Source: Noviherbaspirillum aridicola (GTDB lineage: Bacteria; Pseudomonadota; Gammaproteobacteria; Burkholderiales; Burkholderiaceae_D). Taken from it: a DNA stretch of 64,000 nucleotides. Under the pieces are notes generated by a model. It saw only the letters and a program-made list of their open reading frames with translations, was not told the origin of the DNA and did not search any database. Where the stretch lies: assembly GCF_019656455.1 (NCBI RefSeq), contig NZ_BPMK01000009.1:158591-222590 (forward strand), given 5' to 3'. Below are positions 6,701-15,510 of the stretch, in pieces. The translations under genes were made by a program, and so were the position numbers. How positions within the stretch are numbered: the first letter of the stretch is position 1; each line of letters opens with the position of its first letter.

Positions 6701-9268
6701 ATGCTGACCATTCCCTCCCTCCCCCTGCCTGCGCAGGGCATCGCGCAACAGGCTTGCATGCTCGCCGACCGCGCCGCGCGCTGCGCGGTGATGCTGCTTT
6801 GTCCCGAAGGCACCATCCTCAGCTGGAACGCCGGCGCCGAGCGCCTGTACGGCTACGCGGCGGGGGACGTGATCGGACGGCATGTCAGCATCCTGCACGG
6901 CGACGGGCAGGACAGGCGGAAGTCCCTGGACGCCCTGCATGCCGCCCGCATGAACGGCCTGCATCGCGCGGACGCCTGGAACCGGCGGCGTGACGGCTCG
7001 CTGATCTGGACCGGATGCAGCCTGCTGCCGCTCGCGGGCGAGGGCAGGCCGGCCGGTTTCTTTGCGCGGCTGGCGGTCGACCTGACCCCGTACCGGCGCT
7101 TCGAGGAGCAGACGGCGACCGGCCGCTGGCGCTGGAATCCGCATACCGACAACGTGGCGGTATCGCGGCGCTTCGTGCACATGCTGGGAATGGGAGACCG
7201 GCTGCCCGGCCGTGCACGCGACTGGCTGGATCTGGTGCACGGCGACGACCGTCGCGCGCTGCGGCGAGCGGCGGCGCGCGCCTGGAGCGGCGAAACCGCC
7301 GCGCCCGTCTGCGCCGACCTCCGGCTGCGCTCGGGCGACGGCCAGTACCGCTGGTTCCGGCTGCGCGCGCAGTGGCAGCGGGTCGGAATGACGGGTCCCC
7401 ATCTGCTGCACGGTTCCGGCATCGACGTGCATGAGGCGCGTCTCGCCCAGGAGGAGAGCGAGCAACTCACCTGCGCGTTGCAGGCCTGCGCCGGCAGCAT
7501 GCGCCGCGACCGCTCCGAAGCCGCCATCGGCCGCGTGCTGATGGACATGTTCGAGGATGTGCGCGCGCTGCAGGAAACCCAGGCCACGCTGGCGGTGGAG
7601 CGGGAGCGCGCCCATATCACGCTGCGCCTGCTGACCGACAGCGTGATCATCAGCGACGCCAATGGCAATATCGAATACCTGAACCCTGCCGCCGAACGCA
7701 TGACCGGATGGCCGCTGGATGAGGCGCGCGGCATCGCGGTGTCCTCCGTGCTCCAGTTGCATGCGCCGCATGAATCGGCGCATGCCGACATGCTCGCCGA
7801 ATGCCTTGGCGCGGCAGGCGCGGCCACCACGTTCCGCCACTGCATGCTGCGCTCGCGCTTCGGCCGCGAATTCGCGGTGGATGTCAGCACCGCGCCGATG
7901 CAGGACCCGGCGGGGCGTCTGCTGGGTACCGTGCTGGCGCTGCACGACGTCAGTCCCATGCATGCGCTGCTGCAGACGCTCGCGCACCAGGCCAGCCACG
8001 ACAGCCTGACCGGCCTGCTGAACCGGCGCGAGTTCGAAACCCGGCTGCAGTCGGCGCTCGATTATGTGCGCGACGGCAGCGGCAATGCGGCGCTCATCTA
8101 TCTCGACCTCGACCAGTTCAAGATCGTCAACGATACCTGCGGCCACGCCGCCGGCGATGCGCTGCTGCAGCAGCTGGCGCGGGCCTACCGCGGCGTGCTG
8201 CGCGAACGCGATGCCTTCGCGCGCCTGGGCGGGGACGAGTTCGCGCTGGTGGTCGACCGCTGCAGCGCGGCGGAGGCCGCCCGCGTTGCCGACAAGCTGC
8301 TGGAAGCGACCGAGGGTTTCCGCTTCGACTACTGCGGCCGGGTGTTCCGCATCGGGGCGAGCATCGGCGTGGTGCCGATCACCGCGCGCGCGACCTCGGT
8401 CGAACAGTTGATGCGGCTGGCCGACCACGCCTGCTACCTGGCCAAGGAGAACGGACGGCACCGGGTGCATGTGCACGGCGACAAGGACGCGGCGATGACC
8501 CGCCGGCTCAAGGACATGCACTGGGTGGGCCGCCTCAACGATGCGCTGCGCGGCGACAGCCTGGAACTGTTCTACCAGCCGATCGCCGCGGTGAACCAGC
8601 AGGGCGGCCTGCTGCACTATGAGATCCTGCTGCGGCTGAAGGACCGGGACGGCAGCCGCATCGGGCCCGCCGACTTCCTGCCGGCGGCGGAGCGTTTCGA
8701 CCTCATGCCCGCCATCGACCGCTGGGTGCTCAAGCGCGTGCTGGACTGGCTGGAGGGGGAGCCGGAACATGTGGACCGGCTGGAGATGGCGACGATCAAC
8801 CTGTCGCGCCGGACCCTGGCCGACGAGTCCTTTCAGCAGTACGCACTGACCTGCCTCGACAACTCGTCGGTGCCGGCGGACAAGCTGTGCTTCGAGATCA
8901 CCGAGAACGGCGCGATCGCCGACCCGGCGCGCACCATCCGTTTCATCGAGACGCTCAAGGATCGCGGCTGCCGCTTCTCGCTCGACGATTTCGGCGCGGG
9001 CATGACGTCCTTTTCCTATCTGAAGCTGCTGCCGGTCGACTTCATCAAGATCGACGGCTCGTTCGTGACGATGATGGCCGAGAGCGCGGTCGACCACGAG
9101 ATGGTGCGTTTCGCCAACGAGATCAGCCACGTGATGGGCAGGCGCACGATCGCCGAGTACGTGTCGGATGCCAGCATCTACGAACGCCTGCGGGAGCTGC
9201 GCATCGACTATGCGCAGGGCAACTGGATCGGGGCTCCGCGCCCGCTCGAGGCGAGGATGTGGCAGTAG
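6701..9268 (+). CDS. PAS-GGDEF-EAL cyclic-di-GMP signalling protein
   Basis: This 855-residue cytoplasmic protein has three PAS-type sensor domains at about residues 25-130, 135-245 and 300-420. An intact GGDEF follows at 510-514, then an EAL domain from about 605. In the EAL domain the catalytic signature reads EIL (Glu641). FEITE, DDFGAG, KIDGSF and AEY residues for metal binding are present, so phosphodiesterase activity is plausible, and both activities may exist. No transmembrane segment is evident. The ATG at 6701 follows AAGTGA at a suitable distance. The gene stands alone after the NHL lipoprotein. Confidence 0.92.
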   Translation: MLTIPSLPLPAQGIAQQACMLADRAARCAVMLLCPEGTILSWNAGAERLYGYAAGDVIGRHVSILHGDGQDRRKSLDALHAARMNGLHRADAWNRRRDGSLIWTGCSLLPLAGEGRPAGFFARLAVDLTPYRRFEEQTATGRWRWNPHTDNVAVSRRFVHMLGMGDRLPGRARDWLDLVHGDDRRALRRAAARAWSGETAAPVCADLRLRSGDGQYRWFRLRAQWQRVGMTGPHLLHGSGIDVHEARLAQEESEQLTCALQACAGSMRRDRSEAAIGRVLMDMFEDVRALQETQATLAVERERAHITLRLLTDSVIISDANGNIEYLNPAAERMTGWPLDEARGIAVSSVLQLHAPHESAHADMLAECLGAAGAATTFRHCMLRSRFGREFAVDVSTAPMQDPAGRLLGTVLALHDVSPMHALLQTLAHQASHDSLTGLLNRREFETRLQSALDYVRDGSGNAALIYLDLDQFKIVNDTCGHAAGDALLQQLARAYRGVLRERDAFARLGGDEFALVVDRCSAAEAARVADKLLEATEGFRFDYCGRVFRIGASIGVVPITARATSVEQLMRLADHACYLAKENGRHRVHVHGDKDAAMTRRLKDMHWVGRLNDALRGDSLELFYQPIAAVNQQGGLLHYEILLRLKDRDGSRIGPADFLPAAERFDLMPAIDRWVLKRVLDWLEGEPEHVDRLEMATINLSRRTLADESFQQYALTCLDNSSVPADKLCFEITENGAIADPARTIRFIETLKDRGCRFSLDDFGAGMTSFSYLKLLPVDFIKIDGSFVTMMAESAVDHEMVRFANEISHVMGRRTIAEYVSDASIYERLRELRIDYAQGNWIGAPRPLEARMWQ

Positions 9269-9280
9269 CCGGTTCCGGCC

Positions 9281-9574
9281 TCACTCATGCTTTCCGCGCG
9301 CCAGAAAATTCATCAGCTTGTCCGCCTCGCTGCGCTCTTCCGGGGCCCGCATGCTGTCGAGCAGCTTGCGGTAGGCATCGGGGTCGGTCCTGGCCAGCTC
9401 CGCGTATTCATGCAGGCTCATCGCCTTCTGCCCGGCAGCCTGCCCGCCCGGCGGCACGACAAGCTGCACGGCTTGCGGTTGGGGACGTGCGCGTCCGAGC
9501 GCGTCCATGATGTCGGGGCTGCGCCATGCGATGCCGCACAGCGCGACCAGCAATAGTAACAACAGCGTCTTCAT
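9281..9574 (-). CDS. Small exported or membrane-anchored protein of unknown function
   Basis: The 97-residue product begins MKTLLLLLLVALCGIAWRSP, a signal peptide or single membrane anchor. A polar, helical C-terminal part rich in Ala, Glu and Arg follows. The GGAGG ribosome site is nine bases before the ATG at 9574; an in-frame ATG at 9580 is only three bases after it and less likely. The gene converges on the PAS-GGDEF-EAL gene and is divergent from panE. I do not recognise the family. Confidence 0.7.
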   Translation of the reverse strand: MKTLLLLLLVALCGIAWRSPDIMDALGRARPQPQAVQLVVPPGGQAAGQKAMSLHEYAELARTDPDAYRKLLDSMRAPEERSEADKLMNFLARGKHE

Positions 9575-9713
9575 GCGCATTCTCCTCCCATTGTCGGGCC
9601 GCATCCTGCCATATCCGCCCGGCTCCCGCATGCCATGAATATGTGAGGCGAAACGGCCGCGCCGGTCCGCGCTACACTTCCCGGCGGACGAGACAACGGG
9701 CTGGAGGGCCGGT

Positions 9714-10691
9714 ATGAAGATTGCGGTGTACGGATTCGGGGCAGTGGGCGGGCTGATCGGCGCCAGGCTGGCGCTGGCCGGCTGCGAGGTGACGGCGATC
9801 GCGCGCGGCGGCACGCTTGAAGCCCTGCGCACGCACGGCGCGCGGCTGCAGCTGCAGGACGGCACGCGGACGGCCGCGCTACGGGCAACCGCCGATCCCG
9901 CATCGGCCGGCACGCAGGACCTGGTCATCCTGGCGGTGAAGGCCACCGCCCTGCCCGAGGTGGCAGCGGCGATCGCGCCCCTGATCGGACCGCGCACCAC
10001 GATCCTTACGGCGATGAACGGGGTGCCATGGTGGTTCTTCGGCGCCCACGAGGGCACGCTTGCCGGCGCGCGCCTGCAGTCCCTCGACCCGGACGGCGCG
10101 CTGCTGCAGGCCATCCCCGTGGCACAGGTGGTCGGCTGCGTGGTGCATCTGTCGAGTACCTGCCCCGAACCCGGCGTCGTCCGCCCCGGCTTCGGCAACC
10201 GGCTGATCCTCGGCGAACCCGCGGGCGGCCGGTCCGGGCGGGTGGAGAGCCTGTGCACGCTGCTCGGCAAGGCCGGCTTCGAGGCCGAGGCCAGCGCCGA
10301 CATCCGTACCGACATCTGGTACAAGCTGTGGGGGAACATGACGATGAATCCGGTATCGGCGCTCACCGGCGCCACCGCCGACCGCATCCTCGACGATCCG
10401 CTGCTGCGCGGCTTCTGCCTGGCCGCGATGGCGGAAGCGGCGGCGATCGGCGCGCGCATCGGCTGTCCGATCACGCAGAGCGGCGACGACCGGATCGCGG
10501 TCACGCGCAAACTCGGCGCGTTCAAGACTTCCATGCTGCAGGACGCGGAAGCCGGCAAGCCGCTGGAGATCGATGCGCTGGTGGGCGCGGTGCGCGAGAT
10601 CGGCGAACTGACGGGCGTGCCGACGCCGAACATCGACGCCCTGCTCGGCCTGGTGCGGCTCTTCGCGCGCACCCGCGGCCTGTACCGCTAG
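9714..10691 (+). CDS. panE: 2-dehydropantoate 2-reductase family protein (ApbA/PanE)
   Basis: The enzyme reduces ketopantoate to pantoate with NADPH in the pantothenate and coenzyme A pathway, or acts on a related 2-keto acid. The 325 residues show the Rossmann motif GFGAVGG at 7-13 and an AVK motif near residue 79. The catalytic Lys204 sits in WYKLWGN, and the conserved LEIDAL is near residue 285. Length is normal for the family. It begins with ATG after GGAGGGCCGGT. Its stop overlaps the stop of the convergent lipoprotein gene within CTAG. Genomes often hold several paralogues, so the exact substrate is uncertain. Confidence 0.85.
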   Translation: MKIAVYGFGAVGGLIGARLALAGCEVTAIARGGTLEALRTHGARLQLQDGTRTAALRATADPASAGTQDLVILAVKATALPEVAAAIAPLIGPRTTILTAMNGVPWWFFGAHEGTLAGARLQSLDPDGALLQAIPVAQVVGCVVHLSSTCPEPGVVRPGFGNRLILGEPAGGRSGRVESLCTLLGKAGFEAEASADIRTDIWYKLWGNMTMNPVSALTGATADRILDDPLLRGFCLAAMAEAAAIGARIGCPITQSGDDRIAVTRKLGAFKTSMLQDAEAGKPLEIDALVGAVREIGELTGVPTPNIDALLGLVRLFARTRGLYR

Positions 10692-11110
10692 AAACACTGG
10701 AGCCAGCCGCCGGCGGCATGGCAGGGGCGGCCGCCCGGGTCGAGATGGACATTGCCGGTGCCCCCCTGCATCCGGCCCTCGGGGGTCGAGCATGACAGGC
10801 CGTCGCAGGTGATGATGGGCCGCGGGCCATCGGCCCCGGGTGCCGGCGGCAGTACCGGCGCCGGTACCGCGGGCGGCGGCGGGGGTGGCGATGGCATGCG
10901 GACGATCTGCGCGGGCACCGCCCGCCGTCCTTCAGGCGCGGGCGGTGCGGCGGGGCGGGATTGCGGCGGAGACGGCACCGGCGCCTGCGCGCCCGGACTG
11001 CCGGGCGCGAAGTCGGGCTGCGGACGGGACTGCGGCGGAAAATGCCGCCAGGGGTCGGCCGAGGTGCATGCCGTCAGCAGCCATGGCAGAAGCAGGCAGG
11101 CAGGGCGCAT
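10688..11110 (-). CDS. Proline-rich small lipoprotein, unknown function
   Basis: The 140-residue product has the lipoprotein signal MRPACLLLPWLLTAC. Long Pro/Ala-rich linker segments lead to a compact Cys-containing C-terminus ending GGRPCHAAGGWLQCF. Four Cys in the tail (CDGLSC and two more) may form disulfides. The ATG at 11110 has GGGGAAAA upstream; an ATG at 11128 is in frame but would spoil the signal peptide. No family is recognised. Confidence 0.65.
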   Translation of the reverse strand: MRPACLLLPWLLTACTSADPWRHFPPQSRPQPDFAPGSPGAQAPVPSPPQSRPAAPPAPEGRRAVPAQIVRMPSPPPPPPAVPAPVLPPAPGADGPRPIITCDGLSCSTPEGRMQGGTGNVHLDPGGRPCHAAGGWLQCF

Positions 11111-11236
11111 GAAATTTTCCCCGGTCAAAGCCGGTATGACCGCACGCGGCGCGGCTTCTATCCGCGCGGGCGCGTTGCCGCCATCCCGGTTTTTCCACTT
11201 CCCCTACAATCTGGGGTTTCGATACGCACAAACGCC

Positions 11237-11947
11237 ATGGCTTTTTCCCTGTCGCATCCGCTGTCCCTGCTCGCTTGTTCCGCGCTGCTCGCCGGCGCCG
11301 CGCACGCGCAGCAACTGCCGGCGCCCGGCGATATCGCCGCCCGCGTCGCCCCGTGCATGAGCTGCCATGGCAAGGAAGGGCGCGCCGCCAGCGACGGCTA
11401 CTATCCGCGTATCGCCGGCAAGCCGGCCGGGTATCTCGCCAACCAGCTGATCAATTTCCGCGACGGCCTGCGGCGCCAGTATCCGCTGATGACCTATACG
11501 GTGCAGCATCTGTCCGACGACTACCTGCATGAAATGGCGCGCTTCTTCGCCGACCAGCGTCTGCCTTATCCGCCGCCGCAGCGGGTGGAGGCCTCCGCCG
11601 ACACGCTCGCGCGCGGGCGGGCGCTGGTGCTGCAGGGCGACGCGCAGCGCGGCATACCCGCCTGCATCGCCTGCCACGGCAAGACGCTGACCGGCGTGGC
11701 ACCGGCGATTCCCGGTCTGCTCGGCCTGCCGCGCGACTATCTGAACTCGCAGTTCGGCGCCTGGCGCGAAGGCACGCGGCGCGCGGCCGCGCCCGACTGC
11801 ATGGGGGAGATCACGCGACAGCTGAACGTGGACGACATCAGCGCCGTCACCGCCTGGCTCGCGACCCAGCCGGTGCCGACCGACAGCGCGCCCGCGCCCG
11901 CCGCCTCGGTCAGGCTGCCCGTCGCCTGCGGCAGCGTGCCGGGCTGA
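11237..11947 (+). CDS. Di-haem cytochrome c (cytochrome c4-like)
   Basis: The 236-residue periplasmic protein has a signal peptide ending in AGAAHA. Two haem-c motifs follow, CMSCH at 40-44 and CIACH at 143-147, in two similar halves as in cytochrome c4. A poorly conserved Ser/Pro-rich tail ends the chain. The gene is 11 bases from the tri-haem cytochrome gene and surely co-transcribed. The pair should pass electrons from a periplasmic dehydrogenase to a terminal oxidase, but no dehydrogenase gene is adjacent. Confidence 0.88.
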   Translation: MAFSLSHPLSLLACSALLAGAAHAQQLPAPGDIAARVAPCMSCHGKEGRAASDGYYPRIAGKPAGYLANQLINFRDGLRRQYPLMTYTVQHLSDDYLHEMARFFADQRLPYPPPQRVEASADTLARGRALVLQGDAQRGIPACIACHGKTLTGVAPAIPGLLGLPRDYLNSQFGAWREGTRRAAAPDCMGEITRQLNVDDISAVTAWLATQPVPTDSAPAPAASVRLPVACGSVPG

Positions 11948-11958
11948 AGGGGACTGCC

Positions 11959-13245
11959 ATGAGAACCTGGATCAAAGCCTCGCTGCTCCTGTTGCTGCTG
12001 GCCGGTATCGCGCTGGCGGTCGTCGCCTGGCTGGGACTGCGCGAGGATGCGGGCAGTCCGCCGCCGCCGTCGCCGCTGCCGGCGGCGCAGATGATCGAAC
12101 GCGGCGCCTATCTCGCGCGCGCCGGCAACTGCATGGCCTGCCACACCGAGCGCGGCGGCTCCCCCTATGCGGGCGGCCGCGCGATCCGCACGCCGTTCGG
12201 CGCGATCCCTGCGCCCAACATCACGCCGGACCGCGAGACCGGCATCGGCGACTGGACCGCGGACGACTTCTGGCGGGCGCTGCATAACGGCAAGGGCAAG
12301 GACGGCCGGCTGCTGTATCCGGCCTTCCCCTATCCGAACTACACGCGCGTCACCCGCGGCGACTCCGATGCGCTGTACGCCTATCTGCGCAGCCTGCCGG
12401 CGGTACGCCAGGCCAGTAGCGAGCCGGACCTGCGCTTCCCGTTCAATTTCCGGCCGCTGCTGGCGGGCTGGCGGGCGCTGTATTTCAGGGCGGGCGAGTA
12501 CCGGCCCGAACAGAGCCGCGACGCGCAATGGAACCGCGGCGGCTACCTGGTGCAGGGTCTCGGCCATTGCGGCGCCTGCCATACCGCGCGCAATGCGCTC
12601 GGCGCCACCGATACCGGCGCGGACCTCGGCGGCGGCATGATCCCGATGCTCAACTGGTACGCGTCCGCGCTGACCGGCGAGGCCGACGGCGGACTGGGCG
12701 ACTGGGACACGCAGCAACTGACCGACCTGCTGCGCAACGGCGTATCAGCGCGCGGCGCGGTGTCGGGACCGATGGCCGAAGTGGTGGCGGGCAGCCTGCA
12801 GCATCTGAGCGAAGACGACGTGCGCGCGATGGCCGTCTATCTGAAGACGCTGCCGCAGGGGCAGACCCGCAGCTCGCCGCCGCCGGCCGCCGGGCCGGAA
12901 CTGGATCGCGTGCTCAGGGCCGGGGCCGGCCTGTATGAAAAGCACTGCGTGGACTGCCACAAATCGACGGGCGCCGGCGAGCCGCCGCATTTCCCGGCGC
13001 TGGCGGGCAACCGTGCGGTGCTGCACGTGGAGCCGGTCAACGCGATCCGCGCGGTGCTGCACGGCGGCTATCCGCCCAGCACGGCGGGCAATCCGCGGCC
13101 CTTCGGCATGCCGCCTTTCAGCGCCCAGCTCGACGACGCCGAGGTCGCGACCCTGGTTTCCTACATCCGCAACAGCTGGGGCAACCGGGCCAGCCTGGTC
13201 GGCAGCGACCAGGTGAACCGTTATCGTGCGGTGACGCTCGATTGA
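11959..13245 (+). CDS. Tri-haem membrane-anchored cytochrome c (dehydrogenase cytochrome subunit-like)
   Basis: The 428-residue protein has an N-terminal membrane helix at about 6-26 and three cytochrome c domains. The haem motifs are CMACH at 58-62, CGACH at 204-208 and CVDCH at 330-334. This three-domain plan matches the cytochrome subunit of membrane alcohol or gluconate dehydrogenases, which hands electrons to ubiquinone. The catalytic flavin or PQQ subunit is not adjacent, so the partner must be elsewhere or the role differs. It forms an operon with the di-haem cytochrome gene. Confidence 0.88.
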   Translation: MRTWIKASLLLLLLAGIALAVVAWLGLREDAGSPPPPSPLPAAQMIERGAYLARAGNCMACHTERGGSPYAGGRAIRTPFGAIPAPNITPDRETGIGDWTADDFWRALHNGKGKDGRLLYPAFPYPNYTRVTRGDSDALYAYLRSLPAVRQASSEPDLRFPFNFRPLLAGWRALYFRAGEYRPEQSRDAQWNRGGYLVQGLGHCGACHTARNALGATDTGADLGGGMIPMLNWYASALTGEADGGLGDWDTQQLTDLLRNGVSARGAVSGPMAEVVAGSLQHLSEDDVRAMAVYLKTLPQGQTRSSPPPAAGPELDRVLRAGAGLYEKHCVDCHKSTGAGEPPHFPALAGNRAVLHVEPVNAIRAVLHGGYPPSTAGNPRPFGMPPFSAQLDDAEVATLVSYIRNSWGNRASLVGSDQVNRYRAVTLD

Positions 13246-13423
13246 GCATCCGACGGGTGCGCCCGGATGCACCCGACCGGTGCGAATGCCGCCATCACGC
13301 CGCATTTTTCATGTTTTGTCGTCATTTTCGCTTTCTTAAGGCTGGTCTAAGTCTTGTATGGGAATATCCCCGTCAATCAACCGCGACCCGCAGCTTTTGC
13401 GCTGCCCTTCAGGAGGTGCAAAC

Positions 13424-13588
13424 ATGTTCGACAAACCCGTCATGTCCGACCCGGCCCGTCAACCCGTTCAGGCCGACAAGAAGTTCCACAACGGCAGTGG
13501 CCCGACCCCGGCTGCCCGCCGTCTGGCGCAGTGGCAGCGTGCGGAACGCGAACGCATGGACCGTTTTGGCCGTTTCGGCGGCCGCTGA
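13424..13588 (+). CDS. Small basic 54-residue protein with strong expression signals
   Basis: The product begins MFDKPVMSDPARQPVQADKK and ends in a basic, Arg/Gly-rich tail (ERMDRFGRFGGR). A perfect AGGAGG at 13411-13416 lies seven bases before the ATG. A textbook terminator follows at 13617-13642, which argues that the gene is real and well expressed. No domain is recognised. The basic tail could contact RNA or DNA, but this is only inference. Confidence 0.65.
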   Translation: MFDKPVMSDPARQPVQADKKFHNGSGPTPAARRLAQWQRAERERMDRFGRFGGR

Positions 13589-13616
13589 AACCTAAGCGAT
13601 TTACCCTTCCCCTCAT

Positions 13617-13642
13617 GACCCGCCTTGCGCGGGTCTTTTTTT
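13617..13642 (+). terminator. Rho-independent terminator after the 54-residue gene
   Basis: GACCCGC at 13617-13623 pairs with GCGGGTC at 13629-13635 across a five-base loop. Seven T follow at 13636-13642. Confidence 0.9.
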
Positions 13643-13703
13643 GCCCGGCGGTTGCGCCGGCGCCGGCACGCGCTAAACTGTCCGCTTTTTTGCGCGCCGC
13701 CTC

Positions 13704-14777
13704 ATGACCATCTTCAATGTAGAAAACGTCAACGTCAGCTCGTTCGAAGCGATGCCGACGCCGGAAGAGCTGCATGCGCAGCTGCCGTTGTCCGACCGTG
13801 CCGGCACCGTCGTGACCCAGGGCCGGGAGGCGCTGCGCAACATCCTCGACCGCAAGGATCCGCGCCTGTTCGCGGTGGTCGGTCCCTGCTCCATCCACGA
13901 CCCGGTCGCGGGCCTGGATTACGCGCGCCGGCTCGCGCGCCTGCAGGAAGAAGTCGCCGACTCGCTGCTGCTGGTGATGCGGGTGTATTTCGAGAAGCCG
14001 CGTACCACGACCGGCTGGAAGGGATACATCAACGATCCCGACATGGACGATTCCTTCCACATCGAGCGCGGCATGGCCAATGCGCGCCGCTTCCTGCTCG
14101 ACGTTGCCGAGCTCGGCCTGCCGACCGCGACCGAGGCGCTCGACCCGATCTCGCCGCAGTACCTGGGCGACCTGATCGCCTGGACCGCGATCGGCGCGCG
14201 CACCACCGAGTCGCAGACGCATCGCGAGATGGCATCCGGCCTGTCGACGCCCGTCGGCTTCAAGAACGGCACCGACGGCGACATCGGCATCGCGATCAAT
14301 GCCATCCTGTCGGCCTCGCATCCGCATGCCTTCCTGGGCGTGAACAGCCAGGGCCGCACATCCATCGTGCGCACCCGCGGCAATCGCTACGGCCACGTGG
14401 TGCTGCGCGGCGGCGACGGCCGCCCGAACTACGACACGGTGTCGGTCACCATGGCCGAACAGGCCCTGGCCAAGGCCAAGCTGCCGGCCAACATCGTGGT
14501 CGACTGCTCGCATGCGAACAGCTTCAAGAACCCGGACCTGCAGCCGCTGGTGATGGCGGACGTGGTCAACCAGATCCGCTTCGGCAACCGCTCGCTGGTG
14601 GGCGTGATGATCGAATCCAACATCGTGGGCGGCAAGCAGGCCATTCCCGAAGACTTGTCCAGGCTCGTCTACGGCTGCTCGGTGACGGACGGCTGCGTGG
14701 GCTGGGAAGTGACGGAGAAGATGATCCGCGACGCCCACCTGGTGCTGCGCGACGTACTGCCGGCGCGCGCCGGTTGA
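13704..14777 (+). CDS. aroG: 3-deoxy-7-phosphoheptulonate synthase, class I
   Basis: The enzyme joins phosphoenolpyruvate and erythrose 4-phosphate in the first step of the shikimate pathway. The 357-residue chain shows the family motifs VVGPCSIHDP, the substrate-binding stretch RVYFEKPRTTTGWKG, GFKNGTDG and the metal-binding VDCSHANS. Length and motifs match the feedback-regulated AroF/AroG/AroH group; which amino acid inhibits it cannot be read with certainty. An intrinsic terminator lies just after the stop. Gene symbol assignment within the three isozymes is tentative. Confidence 0.93.
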   Translation: MTIFNVENVNVSSFEAMPTPEELHAQLPLSDRAGTVVTQGREALRNILDRKDPRLFAVVGPCSIHDPVAGLDYARRLARLQEEVADSLLLVMRVYFEKPRTTTGWKGYINDPDMDDSFHIERGMANARRFLLDVAELGLPTATEALDPISPQYLGDLIAWTAIGARTTESQTHREMASGLSTPVGFKNGTDGDIGIAINAILSASHPHAFLGVNSQGRTSIVRTRGNRYGHVVLRGGDGRPNYDTVSVTMAEQALAKAKLPANIVVDCSHANSFKNPDLQPLVMADVVNQIRFGNRSLVGVMIESNIVGGKQAIPEDLSRLVYGCSVTDGCVGWEVTEKMIRDAHLVLRDVLPARAG

Positions 14778-14782
14778 GCGAC

Positions 14783-14810
14783 GCGGCGCTCGCCTGTCAG
14801 CGCCGCTTTT
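14783..14810 (+). terminator. Terminator of the DAHP synthase gene
   Basis: GCGGCGCT at 14783-14790 and AGCGCCGC at 14799-14806 pair across an eight-base loop, followed by TTTT. The right arm lies inside the last codons of the convergent SLATT-like gene. Confidence 0.7.
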
Positions 14811-15510
14811 CCCCGGCCGCGTCGCCGCTGTCGTCGGCGCGGGCGACGCTGCCGGAAAGACCCTCGCTGCTGCGCAGATGGAGCAAGGCATCGGGATCGG
14901 CGTGGCGCTTGATCCCGCCCAGCAGCATGACGAAGACGAAGGCGACGAAGGCCAGCACCGCCACATAGTGCAGATAGCTGAACAGGCTGCCGGCCTGCAC
15001 CCGCGTCCACAGCCAGGCATAGGCGGGCCACTCGTTGCCGTTCTTCGGCATCGCCGCCAGCCGGGTGAACTGGTAGTCGACCGGCTGATGATGTTCGTAG
15101 CGGTCGATGATGTCGAAATAGTCCCGCACGAAGGCGCTGAATTCCGCCTCGGTCATCTTGTTCGGGTCGCGGGCGGCGATGCGGCGCGACAGGCGGTCCA
15201 GCTCCACGCCGCTGCGTCGCATGGCATTGGTCTGGGCGACGAACTTCTCCATGCCGACCAGCAGCGCATAGATCAGCACCAGCACCGCGAGCACGGCCTC
15301 GGCGCCATGCAGCCACAGCGGCTCTATTCCGGTCGGCACTTCCATGGTCTGGATCAGCGGTATGAGCACCAATGCCAGCGCGAGGCATGCCAGCGTCCAC
15401 AAAGACAGTTTCTGGTGTTTCTCCAGCCGTTCGCTGGCACGGTAGCGGGCGGCCGCCGTCTTGCTTACACGCGCCTGCAGTTCCTCGACCCGCTTGTTCT
15501 GTTCACTCAC
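14797..15510 (-). CDS. SLATT-like membrane protein (putative two-helix effector family)
   Basis: The 237-residue protein has a charged N-terminal helix (1-33), a pair of membrane helices at about 36-54 and 66-86, and a cytoplasmic helical part. Its stretch IIDRYEHHQPVDYQFTRL at about 134-151 resembles the Y..IL...ENH...DY signature of SLATT proteins. A third membrane helix lies at 178-198. SLATT proteins are predicted pore-forming effectors of nucleotide-signalled defence systems. Here no nucleotidyltransferase, SLOG or reverse transcriptase gene is adjacent, so this is an orphan and could be a housekeeping relative. The start is the GTG at 15510 with AAGGGG upstream. Confidence 0.6.
   Translation of the reverse strand: MSEQNKRVEELQARVSKTAAARYRASERLEKHQKLSLWTLACLALALVLIPLIQTMEVPTGIEPLWLHGAEAVLAVLVLIYALLVGMEKFVAQTNAMRRSGVELDRLSRRIAARDPNKMTEAEFSAFVRDYFDIIDRYEHHQPVDYQFTRLAAMPKNGNEWPAYAWLWTRVQAGSLFSYLHYVAVLAFVAFVFVMLLGGIKRHADPDALLHLRSSEGLSGSVARADDSGDAAGEKRR

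Noticed and set aside
9281..10672. 463-residue minus-strand frame
   Set aside because: Only its last 97 codons form a sensible protein with a ribosome site and signal peptide; the rest is antisense to panE.
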